From NCBI GenBank assembly GCA_011526265.1, contig WTJN01000018.1, positions 1 through 33,216 on the forward strand: DNA of 33,216 nucleotides, written 5' to 3'. The notes beneath the pieces were generated by a model. The model was not told where the DNA came from and did no database searches. It was given only the letters and a program-made list of their open reading frames with translations. Source of the DNA: Candidatus Arcticimaribacter sp. (GTDB lineage: Bacteria; Bacteroidota; Bacteroidia; Flavobacteriales; Flavobacteriaceae). This document shows positions 8,239-16,813 of this stretch, in pieces. Each line of letters starts with the position of its first letter. The first letter of the stretch is position 1. The position numbers and the translations under genes were made by a program.

Positions 8239-10097
8239 TGCGCACCTATTTGTTACAAAGCATTACGGTAATTGTGGCGGGGATATTTCTCTATCGTCTG
8301 CTCGACCTTCAGGTGTTGAACACCAACTATCAAACCCTCTCGGAGAATAATGCCGTATTAGAAATCGCCGAATATCCCGAGCGGGGATTTATCTACGACC
8401 GCAACGGCACACTTTTGGTGGCCAACCAACCGGCCTATGATGTCATGATCATCCCGGAAAACGTCTCCCCATTTGACACCTTGAGTTTTTGCCAACTGAC
8501 TGGAATTTCTAAAAAACAACTCATCAAAAACCTGCGAAAGGCTCGGCGCTACTCCAAACGGCTCCCATCGGTCGTGGTGAATCAAATTTCAAAAGAAACC
8601 TATGCACGGCTGCAAGAACAAATGTGGAAGTTTGAAGGGTTTTTCATTCAAAAGAAATCCCTGCGCGAGTACCGCACCCAACACGGCGCCAATGTTTTGG
8701 GCTATGTGAGTGAGGTCAACAACAACGATATGCGCAAAGACCCCTATTATCGTCTGGGGGAAATTATTGGGCGACAAGGGGTAGAAAAATCCTACGAAAC
8801 TGCTTTGCGGGGAAGCAAGGGCAAAAAATTTCTGCAAAAAGACCGTTTCAATCGCATCATGGGCACCTACAAAGAGGGCAGTTACGATGTGCCCCCGGTT
8901 CCAGCACAGGACATTCAACTCACCATCGATGCTGCACTGCAAGCCTATGGAGAAAACCTGATGCAAAACAAACGTGGCGGCATTGTTGCCATCGAGCCCG
9001 CAACGGGCGAAGTGTTGGCCTTGGTGAATGCGCCTTCCTACGACCCCAGTATCTTGGTAGGAAGAAAACGATCGGCGAATTACCGCAAACTGGCCAACGA
9101 CAGCTTGGCCAAACCCTTGTTCGACCGTGGACTTTTGGCTCAATACCCGCCAGGGTCGCCTTTCAAAACCCTCAATGCCTTGATTGCTTTGCAAGAAAAG
9201 GTGATTACCCCAAAAACAAAATACCGCTGCAACAAAGGGCATTATTACGCCCGTGGGGCCTTTATGGAATGCCACTGCAAACGCGGCACCAAAAACGACC
9301 TGACCAAAGCGATCTATCGATCGTGTAATACCTATTTTTCCAATACTTATCGGGAGATTATCGATAAGTTCGACACCCCAGAGGAGGGAGTAGACCAATG
9401 GAAAGAACATTTAAAAAGCTTTGGACTGGGCAATTATTTGGGCTACGATTTGTCGATCGGTCGACCGGGACATGTCCCCGGTGCTGCCTACTACAACCGC
9501 GCCTACCAAAAAGGACAATGGAAAGCCCCCACCATTATCTCCAATGCCATTGGTCAAGGGGAACTCCTAACGACCCCCATTCAATTGGCCAATTTCACAG
9601 CAGCCATTGCCAATCGTGGGTACTACTACACCCCGCACTTTGTCAAGAAAATTGGGAAAGACACCGTGGCCAACCAACTGGAGCGTAAAACAACAAGTAT
9701 TGACCCGGAACATTTTGATGTCGTGATCGACGGCATGCATAAAGTGGTAGAGAAAGGCACCGCGCGCATTGCACGCATTCGCGGAATTGAGGTCTGTGGC
9801 AAAACCGGAACGGCCGAGAACTTCACGCGCATTGATGGAAAAATTACCCAGTTGACCGATCATTCCATCTTTGTGGCCTTTGCCCCCAAAGAAAACCCAC
9901 AAATCGCCATTGCCGTGTTTATTGAAAACGGCTACTGGGGAGCCCGATGGGCAGCGCCCATTGCCAGCTTGATGATCGAAAATTATTTGACCGGAGACAC
10001 CCGACGACCAAGCCTTGAGCAAAGAATGCTCAATGGCAGTTTGGAAGAAGAATATCTCAAACCCATTTCGGGACAACCCTTTGTCATCAATGAATAG
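8238..10097 (+). CDS. mrdA: Penicillin-binding protein 2 (elongation-specific transpeptidase)
   Basis: A class B PBP of 619 residues that crosslinks peptidoglycan during side-wall growth, working with the RodA polymerase. It has one N-terminal membrane helix (about 5-22), a PBP dimer domain with ERGFIYDRNG (about 48-57), and a transpeptidase domain with all three motifs: SPFK (Ser307, nucleophile), SCN (362-364) and KTG (522-524). Between the first two lies a Cys/His-rich loop, CNKGHYYARGAFMECHC (Cys331, His335, Cys345, His346, Cys347), which could be a metal site. The start shares one base with the mreD stop, and the 3' end overlaps rodA by 8 bases. The enzyme is periplasmic and membrane-anchored, a beta-lactam target. 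Confidence 0.97.
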   Translation: MRTYLLQSITVIVAGIFLYRLLDLQVLNTNYQTLSENNAVLEIAEYPERGFIYDRNGTLLVANQPAYDVMIIPENVSPFDTLSFCQLTGISKKQLIKNLRKARRYSKRLPSVVVNQISKETYARLQEQMWKFEGFFIQKKSLREYRTQHGANVLGYVSEVNNNDMRKDPYYRLGEIIGRQGVEKSYETALRGSKGKKFLQKDRFNRIMGTYKEGSYDVPPVPAQDIQLTIDAALQAYGENLMQNKRGGIVAIEPATGEVLALVNAPSYDPSILVGRKRSANYRKLANDSLAKPLFDRGLLAQYPPGSPFKTLNALIALQEKVITPKTKYRCNKGHYYARGAFMECHCKRGTKNDLTKAIYRSCNTYFSNTYREIIDKFDTPEEGVDQWKEHLKSFGLGNYLGYDLSIGRPGHVPGAAYYNRAYQKGQWKAPTIISNAIGQGELLTTPIQLANFTAAIANRGYYYTPHFVKKIGKDTVANQLERKTTSIDPEHFDVVIDGMHKVVEKGTARIARIRGIEVCGKTGTAENFTRIDGKITQLTDHSIFVAFAPKENPQIAIAVFIENGYWGARWAAPIASLMIENYLTGDTRRPSLEQRMLNGSLEEEYLKPISGQPFVINE

Positions 10098-11349
10098 CAA
10101 CTTTCGACTCGACTGGCTGAGCTTGCTGCTTTACCTTTGTTTGGTCACCATTGGCTTGGTCAACATCTACTCAGCCACCTATGATGAAGCAGCAACCTCC
10201 TTTATTGCATTGAGGAGTCCCATGGGCAAGCAAGTCTTTTTTCTATTCCTTAGCTTGGGCGCCATTGCCTTTATTCTGGCAGCGCCGTTCAAGTTCTTCG
10301 AACGCTTTTCCAGTCTCATCTATTTGGTGGTCATCATACTTTTAATCGGGCTTTTCCCTTTTGGAAGCACCATTTCTGGAGCACGGTCATGGTACTCCTT
10401 TGGTGTGATGAACCTTCAGCCGGCCGAATTGGCCAAAATGGCGGTCGCCCTTGCTGTGGCCAAGCTGCTGAGTGAAATTCAGGTTGATATTCGACGCTTT
10501 AAATCACTCCTACAAGTGGGCGGGGTGATTCTCCTTCCGGCCTTTTTGATTGTCTTGCAGCCCGATCCTGGGTCAGCCTTGGTCTTTGGAGCTTTTTTGT
10601 TTGTCCTCTTCCGCGAGGGCCTCTCCACACCCATCATGCTCACCATTGCGGGACTGGTTGTCCTCTTTATCCTCACCTTGGTCGCCCCACTTCCGTTTGT
10701 CTATGTCAGCATACTTTTTGTGGTGATTTCGTTGTACTTTTTTTCCAAACGCGTCAATGACAAAACACCACTACTCGCCTATATTCTCAGTGTATTGATC
10801 AGTATTGGGTACGTCTATTCGGTCGATTATATCTTCAATGAAATTTTTGAACAACGCCACCGCGACCGTTTCAATATTGTTTTGGGAAAAGAAGTGGATA
10901 CCCAAGGGATTGGGTATAATTTGAACCAATCTAAAATTGCCATTGGATCTGGTGGATGGGAAGGAAAAGGATTCCTTCAGGGCACACAAACCAAAGGTGG
11001 ATTTGTTCCCGAACAACATACCGACTATATTTTTAGCACCATTGGAGAAGAGTGGGGTTTTGTTGGCAGTGCCGCGGTTGTGCTTTTATTTACGCTACTT
11101 ATTCTTAGAATATTGGGGAGGGCAGAGCTGCAAAAAAATAAATTTTCACGGATTTACGCCTACGGCGTGGCGAGTATTTTCTTTGTACACTTTGTCGTCA
11201 ATATTGGCATGTCTATTGGCTTGGTGCCCACCATTGGGATTCCTCTGCCTCTAGTGAGTTATGGCGGGTCAAGTCTACTGGCCTTTTCGCTGTTACTGGG
11301 GATTTATTTGAATTTGGACGGCAATCGGCTCAACGAGACTTCGTTCTAA
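10090..11349 (+). CDS. rodA: Peptidoglycan glycosyltransferase RodA (SEDS family)
   Basis: RodA polymerises lipid II into glycan strands in the inner membrane as the partner of PBP2. The ORF track begins at 10015, but that extension is hydrophilic and lies inside mrdA. The ATG at 10090 gives MNSNFRLDWLSLLLYL, a usual SEDS start, and a 419-residue protein with about ten membrane helices. Family signatures include MNLQPAELAKM, QPDPGSALVF, the loop GSGGWEGKGFLQGTQTKGGFVPEQHTDYIF (split here only for description) and the terminal PLPLVSYGGSSLLA. It overlaps mrdA by 8 bases (ATGAATAG), and its 3' end overlaps the convergent permease gene by 20 bases. Confidence 0.96.
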   Translation: MNSNFRLDWLSLLLYLCLVTIGLVNIYSATYDEAATSFIALRSPMGKQVFFLFLSLGAIAFILAAPFKFFERFSSLIYLVVIILLIGLFPFGSTISGARSWYSFGVMNLQPAELAKMAVALAVAKLLSEIQVDIRRFKSLLQVGGVILLPAFLIVLQPDPGSALVFGAFLFVLFREGLSTPIMLTIAGLVVLFILTLVAPLPFVYVSILFVVISLYFFSKRVNDKTPLLAYILSVLISIGYVYSVDYIFNEIFEQRHRDRFNIVLGKEVDTQGIGYNLNQSKIAIGSGGWEGKGFLQGTQTKGGFVPEQHTDYIFSTIGEEWGFVGSAAVVLLFTLLILRILGRAELQKNKFSRIYAYGVASIFFVHFVVNIGMSIGLVPTIGIPLPLVSYGGSSLLAFSLLLGIYLNLDGNRLNETSF

Positions 11350-12382
11350 CATCCAACAGATCCCGCAAGCGATTGCCCAATAACATGAAAGACAATACAG
11401 TGAGCATAATGGCCAATCCTGGTATAAGGGCCATATAGGCTTTTCCCAAGAGCATGTAGGGAAAATGATCTTTGATCATTCCTCCCCAACTCGCCATGGG
11501 TGGTTGCACCCCTATACCGAGAAAGCTCAATCCGCTTTCGATGAGGATCGCACTGGCAAAATTGGCCGTTGATATGACGATTAGACTGGGAACGATCAAG
11601 GGAAAAATATGGTGTAGAAAAATCCTGAAATGGGAAAACCCAAGCACCGACGCAGCCGCAATAAAGTCTTCTTTTTTGAGGGCCAAAACTTGCCCACGGA
11701 CAAGGCGTGCCACATCCACCCACATCGTAAGGCCCACAGCAACAAACACCTGCCAGAAACCTTTCCCCAACGCCAAAGTGAGGGCGATGACCATCAGTAA
11801 ACTGGGAATGCTCCAGGTGACATTGATGAGCCATTGAATGCCTTGATCCAATCGCCCGCCCCAATAGCCAGCCATCCCTCCAAGTAGAATCCCTATGATG
11901 AGCGAAATAATGACCGCTACAAAACCAATGGCCAAAGACACACGCGCACCAAAAAGCATCCGACTTAGGAGATCGCGTCCAAATTTATCGGTTCCCCACC
12001 AAAAAGTTGTCGACTGAAAAAGTCGCTGACTGACCGTTGGTGTCGATTGAGCCGCACTAAATGCCACCTTGGGCAAGACATTGAAAAGGGTTTTGGGCTG
12101 GCCAATGGTATGATAAAACAAGGTGTCATTGCGCCAAAAAAATTCATCTATTGGACGATCTCCACCCTTTTGTTGGTTTATTTCATCAGCGACCATGAAA
12201 AAGCATTGAAACCCCGGGGGTTTCGAATGAATCTCCAAGTGCATTTGATTGGCGTTGGGTGAGTTGTCTGGAGCAATAGTCCCCGCCAATGCCGCAAGTA
12301 AAGCACACAAGACGATGAATCCGCCGCTCAGCAGTGCTAAGGGATCGCGTAATAGCTGTTGGACAACCGTTGGCAATTTCAA
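11330..12382 (-). CDS. ABC transporter permease of the OppC/DppC type, without visible partner genes
   Basis: This inner-membrane permease resembles the OppC/DppC family of oligopeptide importers. The 350 residues show TM1 (about 17-36), a soluble insert of about 90 residues, GTDKFGRDLLSRMLFGARVSL, then five more helices and the EAA loop (EDFIAAASVLGFSHFRIFLHHIFP) that contacts the ATPase. No OppB, ATPase or substrate-binding gene is in the window. The start is TTG at 12382: there is no upstream ATG, because an in-frame TAG (the prc stop) lies 6 bases before, and the first internal Met (47) would lose TM1. It is probably co-transcribed with prc. The substrate is unknown, and peptide is only the family default. 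Confidence 0.88.
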   Translation of the reverse strand: MKLPTVVQQLLRDPLALLSGGFIVLCALLAALAGTIAPDNSPNANQMHLEIHSKPPGFQCFFMVADEINQQKGGDRPIDEFFWRNDTLFYHTIGQPKTLFNVLPKVAFSAAQSTPTVSQRLFQSTTFWWGTDKFGRDLLSRMLFGARVSLAIGFVAVIISLIIGILLGGMAGYWGGRLDQGIQWLINVTWSIPSLLMVIALTLALGKGFWQVFVAVGLTMWVDVARLVRGQVLALKKEDFIAAASVLGFSHFRIFLHHIFPLIVPSLIVISTANFASAILIESGLSFLGIGVQPPMASWGGMIKDHFPYMLLGKAYMALIPGLAIMLTVLSFMLLGNRLRDLLDVRTKSR

Positions 12383-12388
12383 GGAAAA

Positions 12389-14512
12389 CTATTTTATACT
12401 AGCCACTGGCGCGGTGTTTTTTTGCAAGCGTTGCAAATCTTGCAGCACATTGATGGCTTCATCCACGTAGATGTCTTTTCCCAAACTCTCCTCCCAACGA
12501 CGTCTTTTTTCTATCGACACACTGTCCTTCTGTATGGCCGAAAGATCAGCCCTTAAGGGCGAGAATTGTAAGCCATTGACATAATCGTTCAGCTCCTTGA
12601 AACGTGCAGATAGCGAGTCCGTTTTTGCTTGCTTGGCCGTGTAGCGGTCGTAGTTGAGGCTATATTGGGTGTCTTCTTGGCGCGACTTGACCCATTGGGC
12701 TTGTTGATCAATCAGCTGGACAAAAGGATGGTCGCCCAAACGTTCTTTGCTCCGCTTGATGGCGTAATTGTACTGTTGCCCATCGGACCAAGTTTGATAC
12801 TCCGCTGGGGTAATCTTATCCCACGGCAAAGGGTTGTCTTGATCTTTCTCGCCAGTATCGATATAGGCGTAGCGGTTGGGGAAAACAATGTCGCTTTTCA
12901 CCCCTTCCAATTGTGTTGATCCGCCGTTGATGCGGTAAAATTTATCGGTGGTAACCTTGACTGCACCCAAGTCACCATAAGTATTCCCCGTGATCACTTG
13001 ATTGAGGTTGATGAGGTTTTGCACGGTTCCTTTACCAAAGGTTTGTTTGCTGCCCAAGACCACGGCCCGTTTGTAATCCTGCATGGCCGCCGCTAAAATC
13101 TCAGAGGCGGAAGCCGAAAATTCATTGACTAAGATCACCAAAGGGCCGTCCCATTCGATGTTGGGGTCTTTGTCTTTTAAAATTTGCTTTTGGCCGCCTG
13201 TAGATTTTACTTGCACCACGGGACCGTCTTCGATAAAATAGCCGGCCATGTCTACCACGGTTTGAAGCGACCCACCGCCGTTGTTGCGGAGATCCAAGAC
13301 AATCCCTTGTACGCCTGCTTGTTTTAATTTTTTGAGTTCTTTTTTGATGTCGGTGGCCGCATTTCGACTGCCGTAGTCGGTAAAGTCTACATAAAAACGA
13401 GGCAGATTGATGAGTCCAAACCGCTGTTGGTCTTTCTCAATCACCGTTGATTTGGCAAAGGCTTCCTCCAATTCGATGACATCGCGGGTGATGGGAACTT
13501 CAACAATGGACCCGTCCACTTTTTTGATGGTAAGAAACACTTGTGTTCCTTTGGGACCTTTGATGAGTTTGATCACATCGTCCAAACGCATGCCTACCAC
13601 ATCGACGGGGGTTTCGTTCACTTGGGCTACTTTTTGGATTTTATCGCCCGGTTCGATGATTTTACCGCGCCAAACCGGCCCTCCAGAAATGACCTCAACG
13701 ATCTCTATTTCTTGATTTCGCTTGGACAAACGCGCGCCAATGCCTTCAAATTTCCCTGAAATGTTTTGATCAAAACGGTCTTTCGCACTGGGGGCTAAAT
13801 AACTGGTGTGCGGATCAAATTGCAGCGCAATGGCATTGACGTAGATCGAAAAATAATCGTTGCGGTTTAAGTCGTCGCGGGCTTCGAAGAAGTAGCGCAT
13901 ATCCTCCTGAAGAATTTCACGGGTCTCCTGCTCAAGGGCAGCATCGCTTTTCATTGTATAGCTAGGGTCTTCTTCTTTCTTTTTTGTTTCGGTTTCTTTC
14001 AGCCCTGTGTAAATCCCCAGCGCATTGAATTTTAAATATTTTCGCCACACCTGTTTGAGTTCTGAAAGTGATGCTGCAAAGGGCTGATTTTCATAATCAA
14101 AGTCATAGGTCTCTTGCCGGGTAAAATCAAACGGCTTTTCCAACAAGGCGGGAAAAAATCCTTTGACTTGCGTCATGCGCTGCATGAATTTTTCAAACGA
14201 TTGGTTAAAAAAATCAATTTTAGCCGCTTTGATTTGATCATCTAATTTGTGCTTGTAGCTGCGAAAATTATCGATGTCTGCCTGTATGAAAAAATGATGC
14301 CGACCGTCCATTCCATTGAGGTAGTTCATGAACACATTTTCTGAAAAATCGTCATCGATATCGGCGGGAGAAAAATGTCCTCTGTTCAATACAAAGGCCA
14401 CCAACTCGATGAGTAGTTTGTCTTTGGACGGGTTGAGAGGGGTTACCGAGTTGAAAGCAAGCAAGCCTCCGAAGCCGGCGAGCAATAGGGCAAATCCAAA
14501 TTTCTTTTTCAT
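12389..14512 (-). CDS. prc: C-terminal processing protease, Tsp/Prc type (S41 family)
   Basis: This periplasmic serine protease degrades or trims proteins from their C-termini. The 707 residues start with a signal or anchor sequence (KKKFGFALLLAGFGGLLAF), then a helical N-domain, a PDZ domain (about 245-335, with GKFEGIGARLS), the S41 catalytic domain (about 355-560) and the long C-terminal Tsp domain. Alignment by eye with E. coli Tsp places the catalytic Ser at 468 (FSASASEIL), Asp479 (MQDY) and Lys494 (TFGKGTVQ). The size fits the long Tsp type rather than short CtpA. It diverges from surE across 122 bases and ends six bases before the TTG start of the permease, in the same frame. Confidence 0.95.
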   Translation of the reverse strand: MKKKFGFALLLAGFGGLLAFNSVTPLNPSKDKLLIELVAFVLNRGHFSPADIDDDFSENVFMNYLNGMDGRHHFFIQADIDNFRSYKHKLDDQIKAAKIDFFNQSFEKFMQRMTQVKGFFPALLEKPFDFTRQETYDFDYENQPFAASLSELKQVWRKYLKFNALGIYTGLKETETKKKEEDPSYTMKSDAALEQETREILQEDMRYFFEARDDLNRNDYFSIYVNAIALQFDPHTSYLAPSAKDRFDQNISGKFEGIGARLSKRNQEIEIVEVISGGPVWRGKIIEPGDKIQKVAQVNETPVDVVGMRLDDVIKLIKGPKGTQVFLTIKKVDGSIVEVPITRDVIELEEAFAKSTVIEKDQQRFGLINLPRFYVDFTDYGSRNAATDIKKELKKLKQAGVQGIVLDLRNNGGGSLQTVVDMAGYFIEDGPVVQVKSTGGQKQILKDKDPNIEWDGPLVILVNEFSASASEILAAAMQDYKRAVVLGSKQTFGKGTVQNLINLNQVITGNTYGDLGAVKVTTDKFYRINGGSTQLEGVKSDIVFPNRYAYIDTGEKDQDNPLPWDKITPAEYQTWSDGQQYNYAIKRSKERLGDHPFVQLIDQQAQWVKSRQEDTQYSLNYDRYTAKQAKTDSLSARFKELNDYVNGLQFSPLRADLSAIQKDSVSIEKRRRWEESLGKDIYVDEAINVLQDLQRLQKNTAPVASIK

Positions 14513-14634
14513 GGGTCAAACAATAATAGGAACGAATATATCGAATTGCCCAAGGCTATACAAACAAGGGCCTGTTTTTGACGGGATTTTAACACGGAGG
14601 CCAACGAAATGTTTACCTTAGCAAAAAAAGCACC

Positions 14635-15411
14635 ATGAAACAACGACCATTGATTTTAGTCACCAACGATGACGGGATCACAGCCCCAGGCATCCGGCAG
14701 TTGATCGCGGTGATGAACACCATTGGTGATGTGGTGGTGGTCGCACCCGACAGCCCACAGTCTGGGATGGGGCATGCCATTACGATCAATTCAACGCTTT
14801 ATTTGACCAAAATCAAAGTAGACGACGGGCCACAGCAAGAATACCAATGCTCCGGTACACCAGCCGATTGTGTAAAACTGGCCATCAATGAACTCATGGA
14901 CCGCAAGCCCGATTTGTGTGTTTCGGGGATCAACCATGGGTCGAATGCCTCCATCAATGTGATTTATTCGGGCACCATGAGTGCCGCTATTGAGGCAGGG
15001 ATCGAAGGGGTTCCCGCGATAGGGTTTTCTCTGTTGGATTATCGCTGGGAGGCCAACTTTTCCATTTTAACTCCCTTCATTGAGAAGATTACCCGAAAAG
15101 CTCTCGAACACAAAATGCCCCACGACGTGGTGTTGAATGTCAACTTTCCCCGCTGCGAAGCCCATGAGATCAAAGGAATTAAAGTGGCACGGCAAGCCAA
15201 AGCGCACTGGGTAGAGAAATTTGACAAACGCCGCAGTCCCATGGGTAAAGACTATTACTGGTTGACCGGGGAATTCATCAACGAAGACAAAGGCGAAGAC
15301 ACCGACGAAGCGGCCCTCACGGAAAACTATGTTTCCATTGTGCCCACCCAATTTGATCTCACCGCACATCACGCCATACAACAGCTCAATACCTGGGGAC
15401 TCAATGAGTAG
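14635..15411 (+). CDS. surE: 5'/3'-nucleotidase SurE
   Basis: SurE is a metal-dependent cytosolic nucleoside monophosphatase that also acts on short polyphosphate in some bacteria. The 258 residues are typical. The metal and phosphate site motifs are intact: ILVTNDDGITAPGI (about 7-20), SGMGHAIT, CSGTPADCVK, SGINHGSNASINVIYSGTMSAA (two parts of the active site, about 100-121). The start ATG lies 122 bases from the divergent prc start. Its stop overlaps the next small membrane gene by 8 bases (ATGAGTAG), so it appears to lead a surE / small gene / lpxB / comEC-like unit. Confidence 0.97.
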   Translation: MKQRPLILVTNDDGITAPGIRQLIAVMNTIGDVVVVAPDSPQSGMGHAITINSTLYLTKIKVDDGPQQEYQCSGTPADCVKLAINELMDRKPDLCVSGINHGSNASINVIYSGTMSAAIEAGIEGVPAIGFSLLDYRWEANFSILTPFIEKITRKALEHKMPHDVVLNVNFPRCEAHEIKGIKVARQAKAHWVEKFDKRRSPMGKDYYWLTGEFINEDKGEDTDEAALTENYVSIVPTQFDLTAHHAIQQLNTWGLNE

Positions 15412-15682
15412 TGAACGCATTTTGGGGATGCTTTTGACCTTTGGACTCACTGCCTTGGGCATGTTGCTCTTTACCCTTTATTTTTCAGAAGGAGGAATCA
15501 TCGAAAGCATAGAAGTGCTCTACAACGAGGGGAAACTAGGGGCATTGATTAGCCTTGGGGCATTGCTCAATCTGCCTGTTTTTTTCTATTTACTGCGGGA
15601 CAATCGGTTTGAGATGGCCTATGGCATGGTTACCCTCTTGCTGCTTTTGGCTGCATTAATTGCCTGGTTAAAACTCGCCTAA
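15404..15682 (+). CDS. Small three-helix membrane protein of unknown function
   Basis: I do not recognise a named family. The ORF track starts at 15329 inside surE; the better start is the ATG at 15404, giving 92 residues (MSSERILGMLLTFGLTALGM...). There are three hydrophobic segments, at about 6-25, 42-62 and 66-90, joined by short charged loops (EGGIIESIEVLYNEGK, RDNRFE). It overlaps surE by 8 bases, and its TAA is followed at once by the lpxB ATG, so it is tightly bound into this operon and is very likely real. It may serve the inner membrane near lipid A synthesis, but that is only proximity. Confidence 0.8.
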   Translation: MSSERILGMLLTFGLTALGMLLFTLYFSEGGIIESIEVLYNEGKLGALISLGALLNLPVFFYLLRDNRFEMAYGMVTLLLLLAALIAWLKLA

Positions 15683-16792
15683 ATGAAGTACTACGTCATT
15701 GCTGGAGAAGCCTCTGGAGACTTGCACGGTGCGAAACTCATTCAACAATTGATGGCCAATGACCCCCAAGCAACAATCCGTTTTTGGGGGGGAGATAAAA
15801 TGCAAGCGGCGGGAGGAAAGATGGTCAAACACTACAAAGAATTGGCCTTCATGGGCTTTTGGGAGGTCATCAAAAACCTTCGAACCATCCTGAACAATCT
15901 AGCCTTTTGCAAAAAAGATATTGCCGCTTTTTCTCCAGACGTTATCATTTATATCGACTATCCGGGTTTCAATATGCGGATCGCACAATGGGCGCGGGAG
16001 CAAGGCTACAGGAATCATTATTACATCAGTCCACAAATATGGGCATGGAAAGAAAACAGGATCAAAAAAATAAAGCGGGATCTGGATGAACTTTATGTTA
16101 TCCTCCCGTTTGAAACGGACTATTATCGGGAGAAACATCAGCACGACGTTACTTTTGTGGGGCATCCGCTGGTAGAAATTATTGCAGAGGAAGAGGAAAA
16201 ACCCTTTGATGATGCTTTTCCTTTTCTTCTTCCTGACCAGCAAGTTGTAGCGTTACTTCCGGGGAGTCGCAAACAAGAAATTGAAAAAATGATGCCGCTT
16301 TTTCTCGAGGTGGCCACCGCCTTTCCTCAGCACCAATTTGTCATTGCCGCTGCCCCTGGAATACCGGTTGAGTGGTACGCACAATTCACCCAGCAGGCGC
16401 AAATTCATTTGGTACACCAACAGACCTACAGCCTTCTTCGCATTGCCGATGCCGCGTTGGTGACCAGTGGAACCGCAACCTTAGAGACCGCTCTTTTTGG
16501 TGTTCCGCAACTGGTTTGCTATCGCAGCAGTTGGATCAGTTATTGGATTGCCAAACGCGTGGTGAAGCTAGAATACATCTCATTGGTCAACTTGATTTTA
16601 AACAAAGCGGTGGTCCCCGAATTGATCCAAGGCCAGTGCAATGTGGATGAAATCACCCAGCAACTGAATGCTTTGTTCACCGATGCGGTACAAACCAAAA
16701 TGAAGGCCGATTACGATCGCATCAAAACCGTACTGGGTAAAAACAAAGCCAGTGCATTGGTCGCACAAAAAATCCGCCAAGCACTCGATTAA
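15683..16792 (+). CDS. lpxB: Lipid-A-disaccharide synthase LpxB
   Basis: LpxB joins UDP-2,3-diacylglucosamine and lipid X to make the lipid A disaccharide at the cytosolic face of the inner membrane. The 369 residues match the family. Seen motifs are AGEASGDLHGAKL (about 7-19), FMGFWEV, YIDYPGFNMRIA, ISPQIWAWKENRIKKIK, LLPGSRKQEI (about 192-201) and TSGTATLETALFGVPQLVCYR (split region about 259-279). The presence of lpxB confirms a Gram-negative, LPS-bearing cell. It starts directly after the stop of the small membrane gene, and the ComEC-like gene follows after 21 bases. Confidence 0.97.
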   Translation: MKYYVIAGEASGDLHGAKLIQQLMANDPQATIRFWGGDKMQAAGGKMVKHYKELAFMGFWEVIKNLRTILNNLAFCKKDIAAFSPDVIIYIDYPGFNMRIAQWAREQGYRNHYYISPQIWAWKENRIKKIKRDLDELYVILPFETDYYREKHQHDVTFVGHPLVEIIAEEEEKPFDDAFPFLLPDQQVVALLPGSRKQEIEKMMPLFLEVATAFPQHQFVIAAAPGIPVEWYAQFTQQAQIHLVHQQTYSLLRIADAALVTSGTATLETALFGVPQLVCYRSSWISYWIAKRVVKLEYISLVNLILNKAVVPELIQGQCNVDEITQQLNALFTDAVQTKMKADYDRIKTVLGKNKASALVAQKIRQALD

Positions 16793-16813
16793 AATTTTTC
16801 CTACCTTGGTGGC

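Noticed and set aside
8589-9410. 273-residue minus-strand ORF inside mrdA
   Set aside because: mrdA has all catalytic motifs in its frame. The antisense protein has no recognisable domain and no own regulatory site.
10015-10089. N-terminal extension of RodA in the ORF track
   Set aside because: The 25 extra residues are hydrophilic, lie in mrdA coding sequence and precede a standard SEDS start at 10090.
14513-14634. Promoters in the prc-surE divergent gap
   Set aside because: Near-matches such as TACCTTAG (plus) and TATTATTG (minus) each have one mismatch and lack a well-spaced -33 TTTG. A promoter must be in the 122 bases, but I cannot place it.
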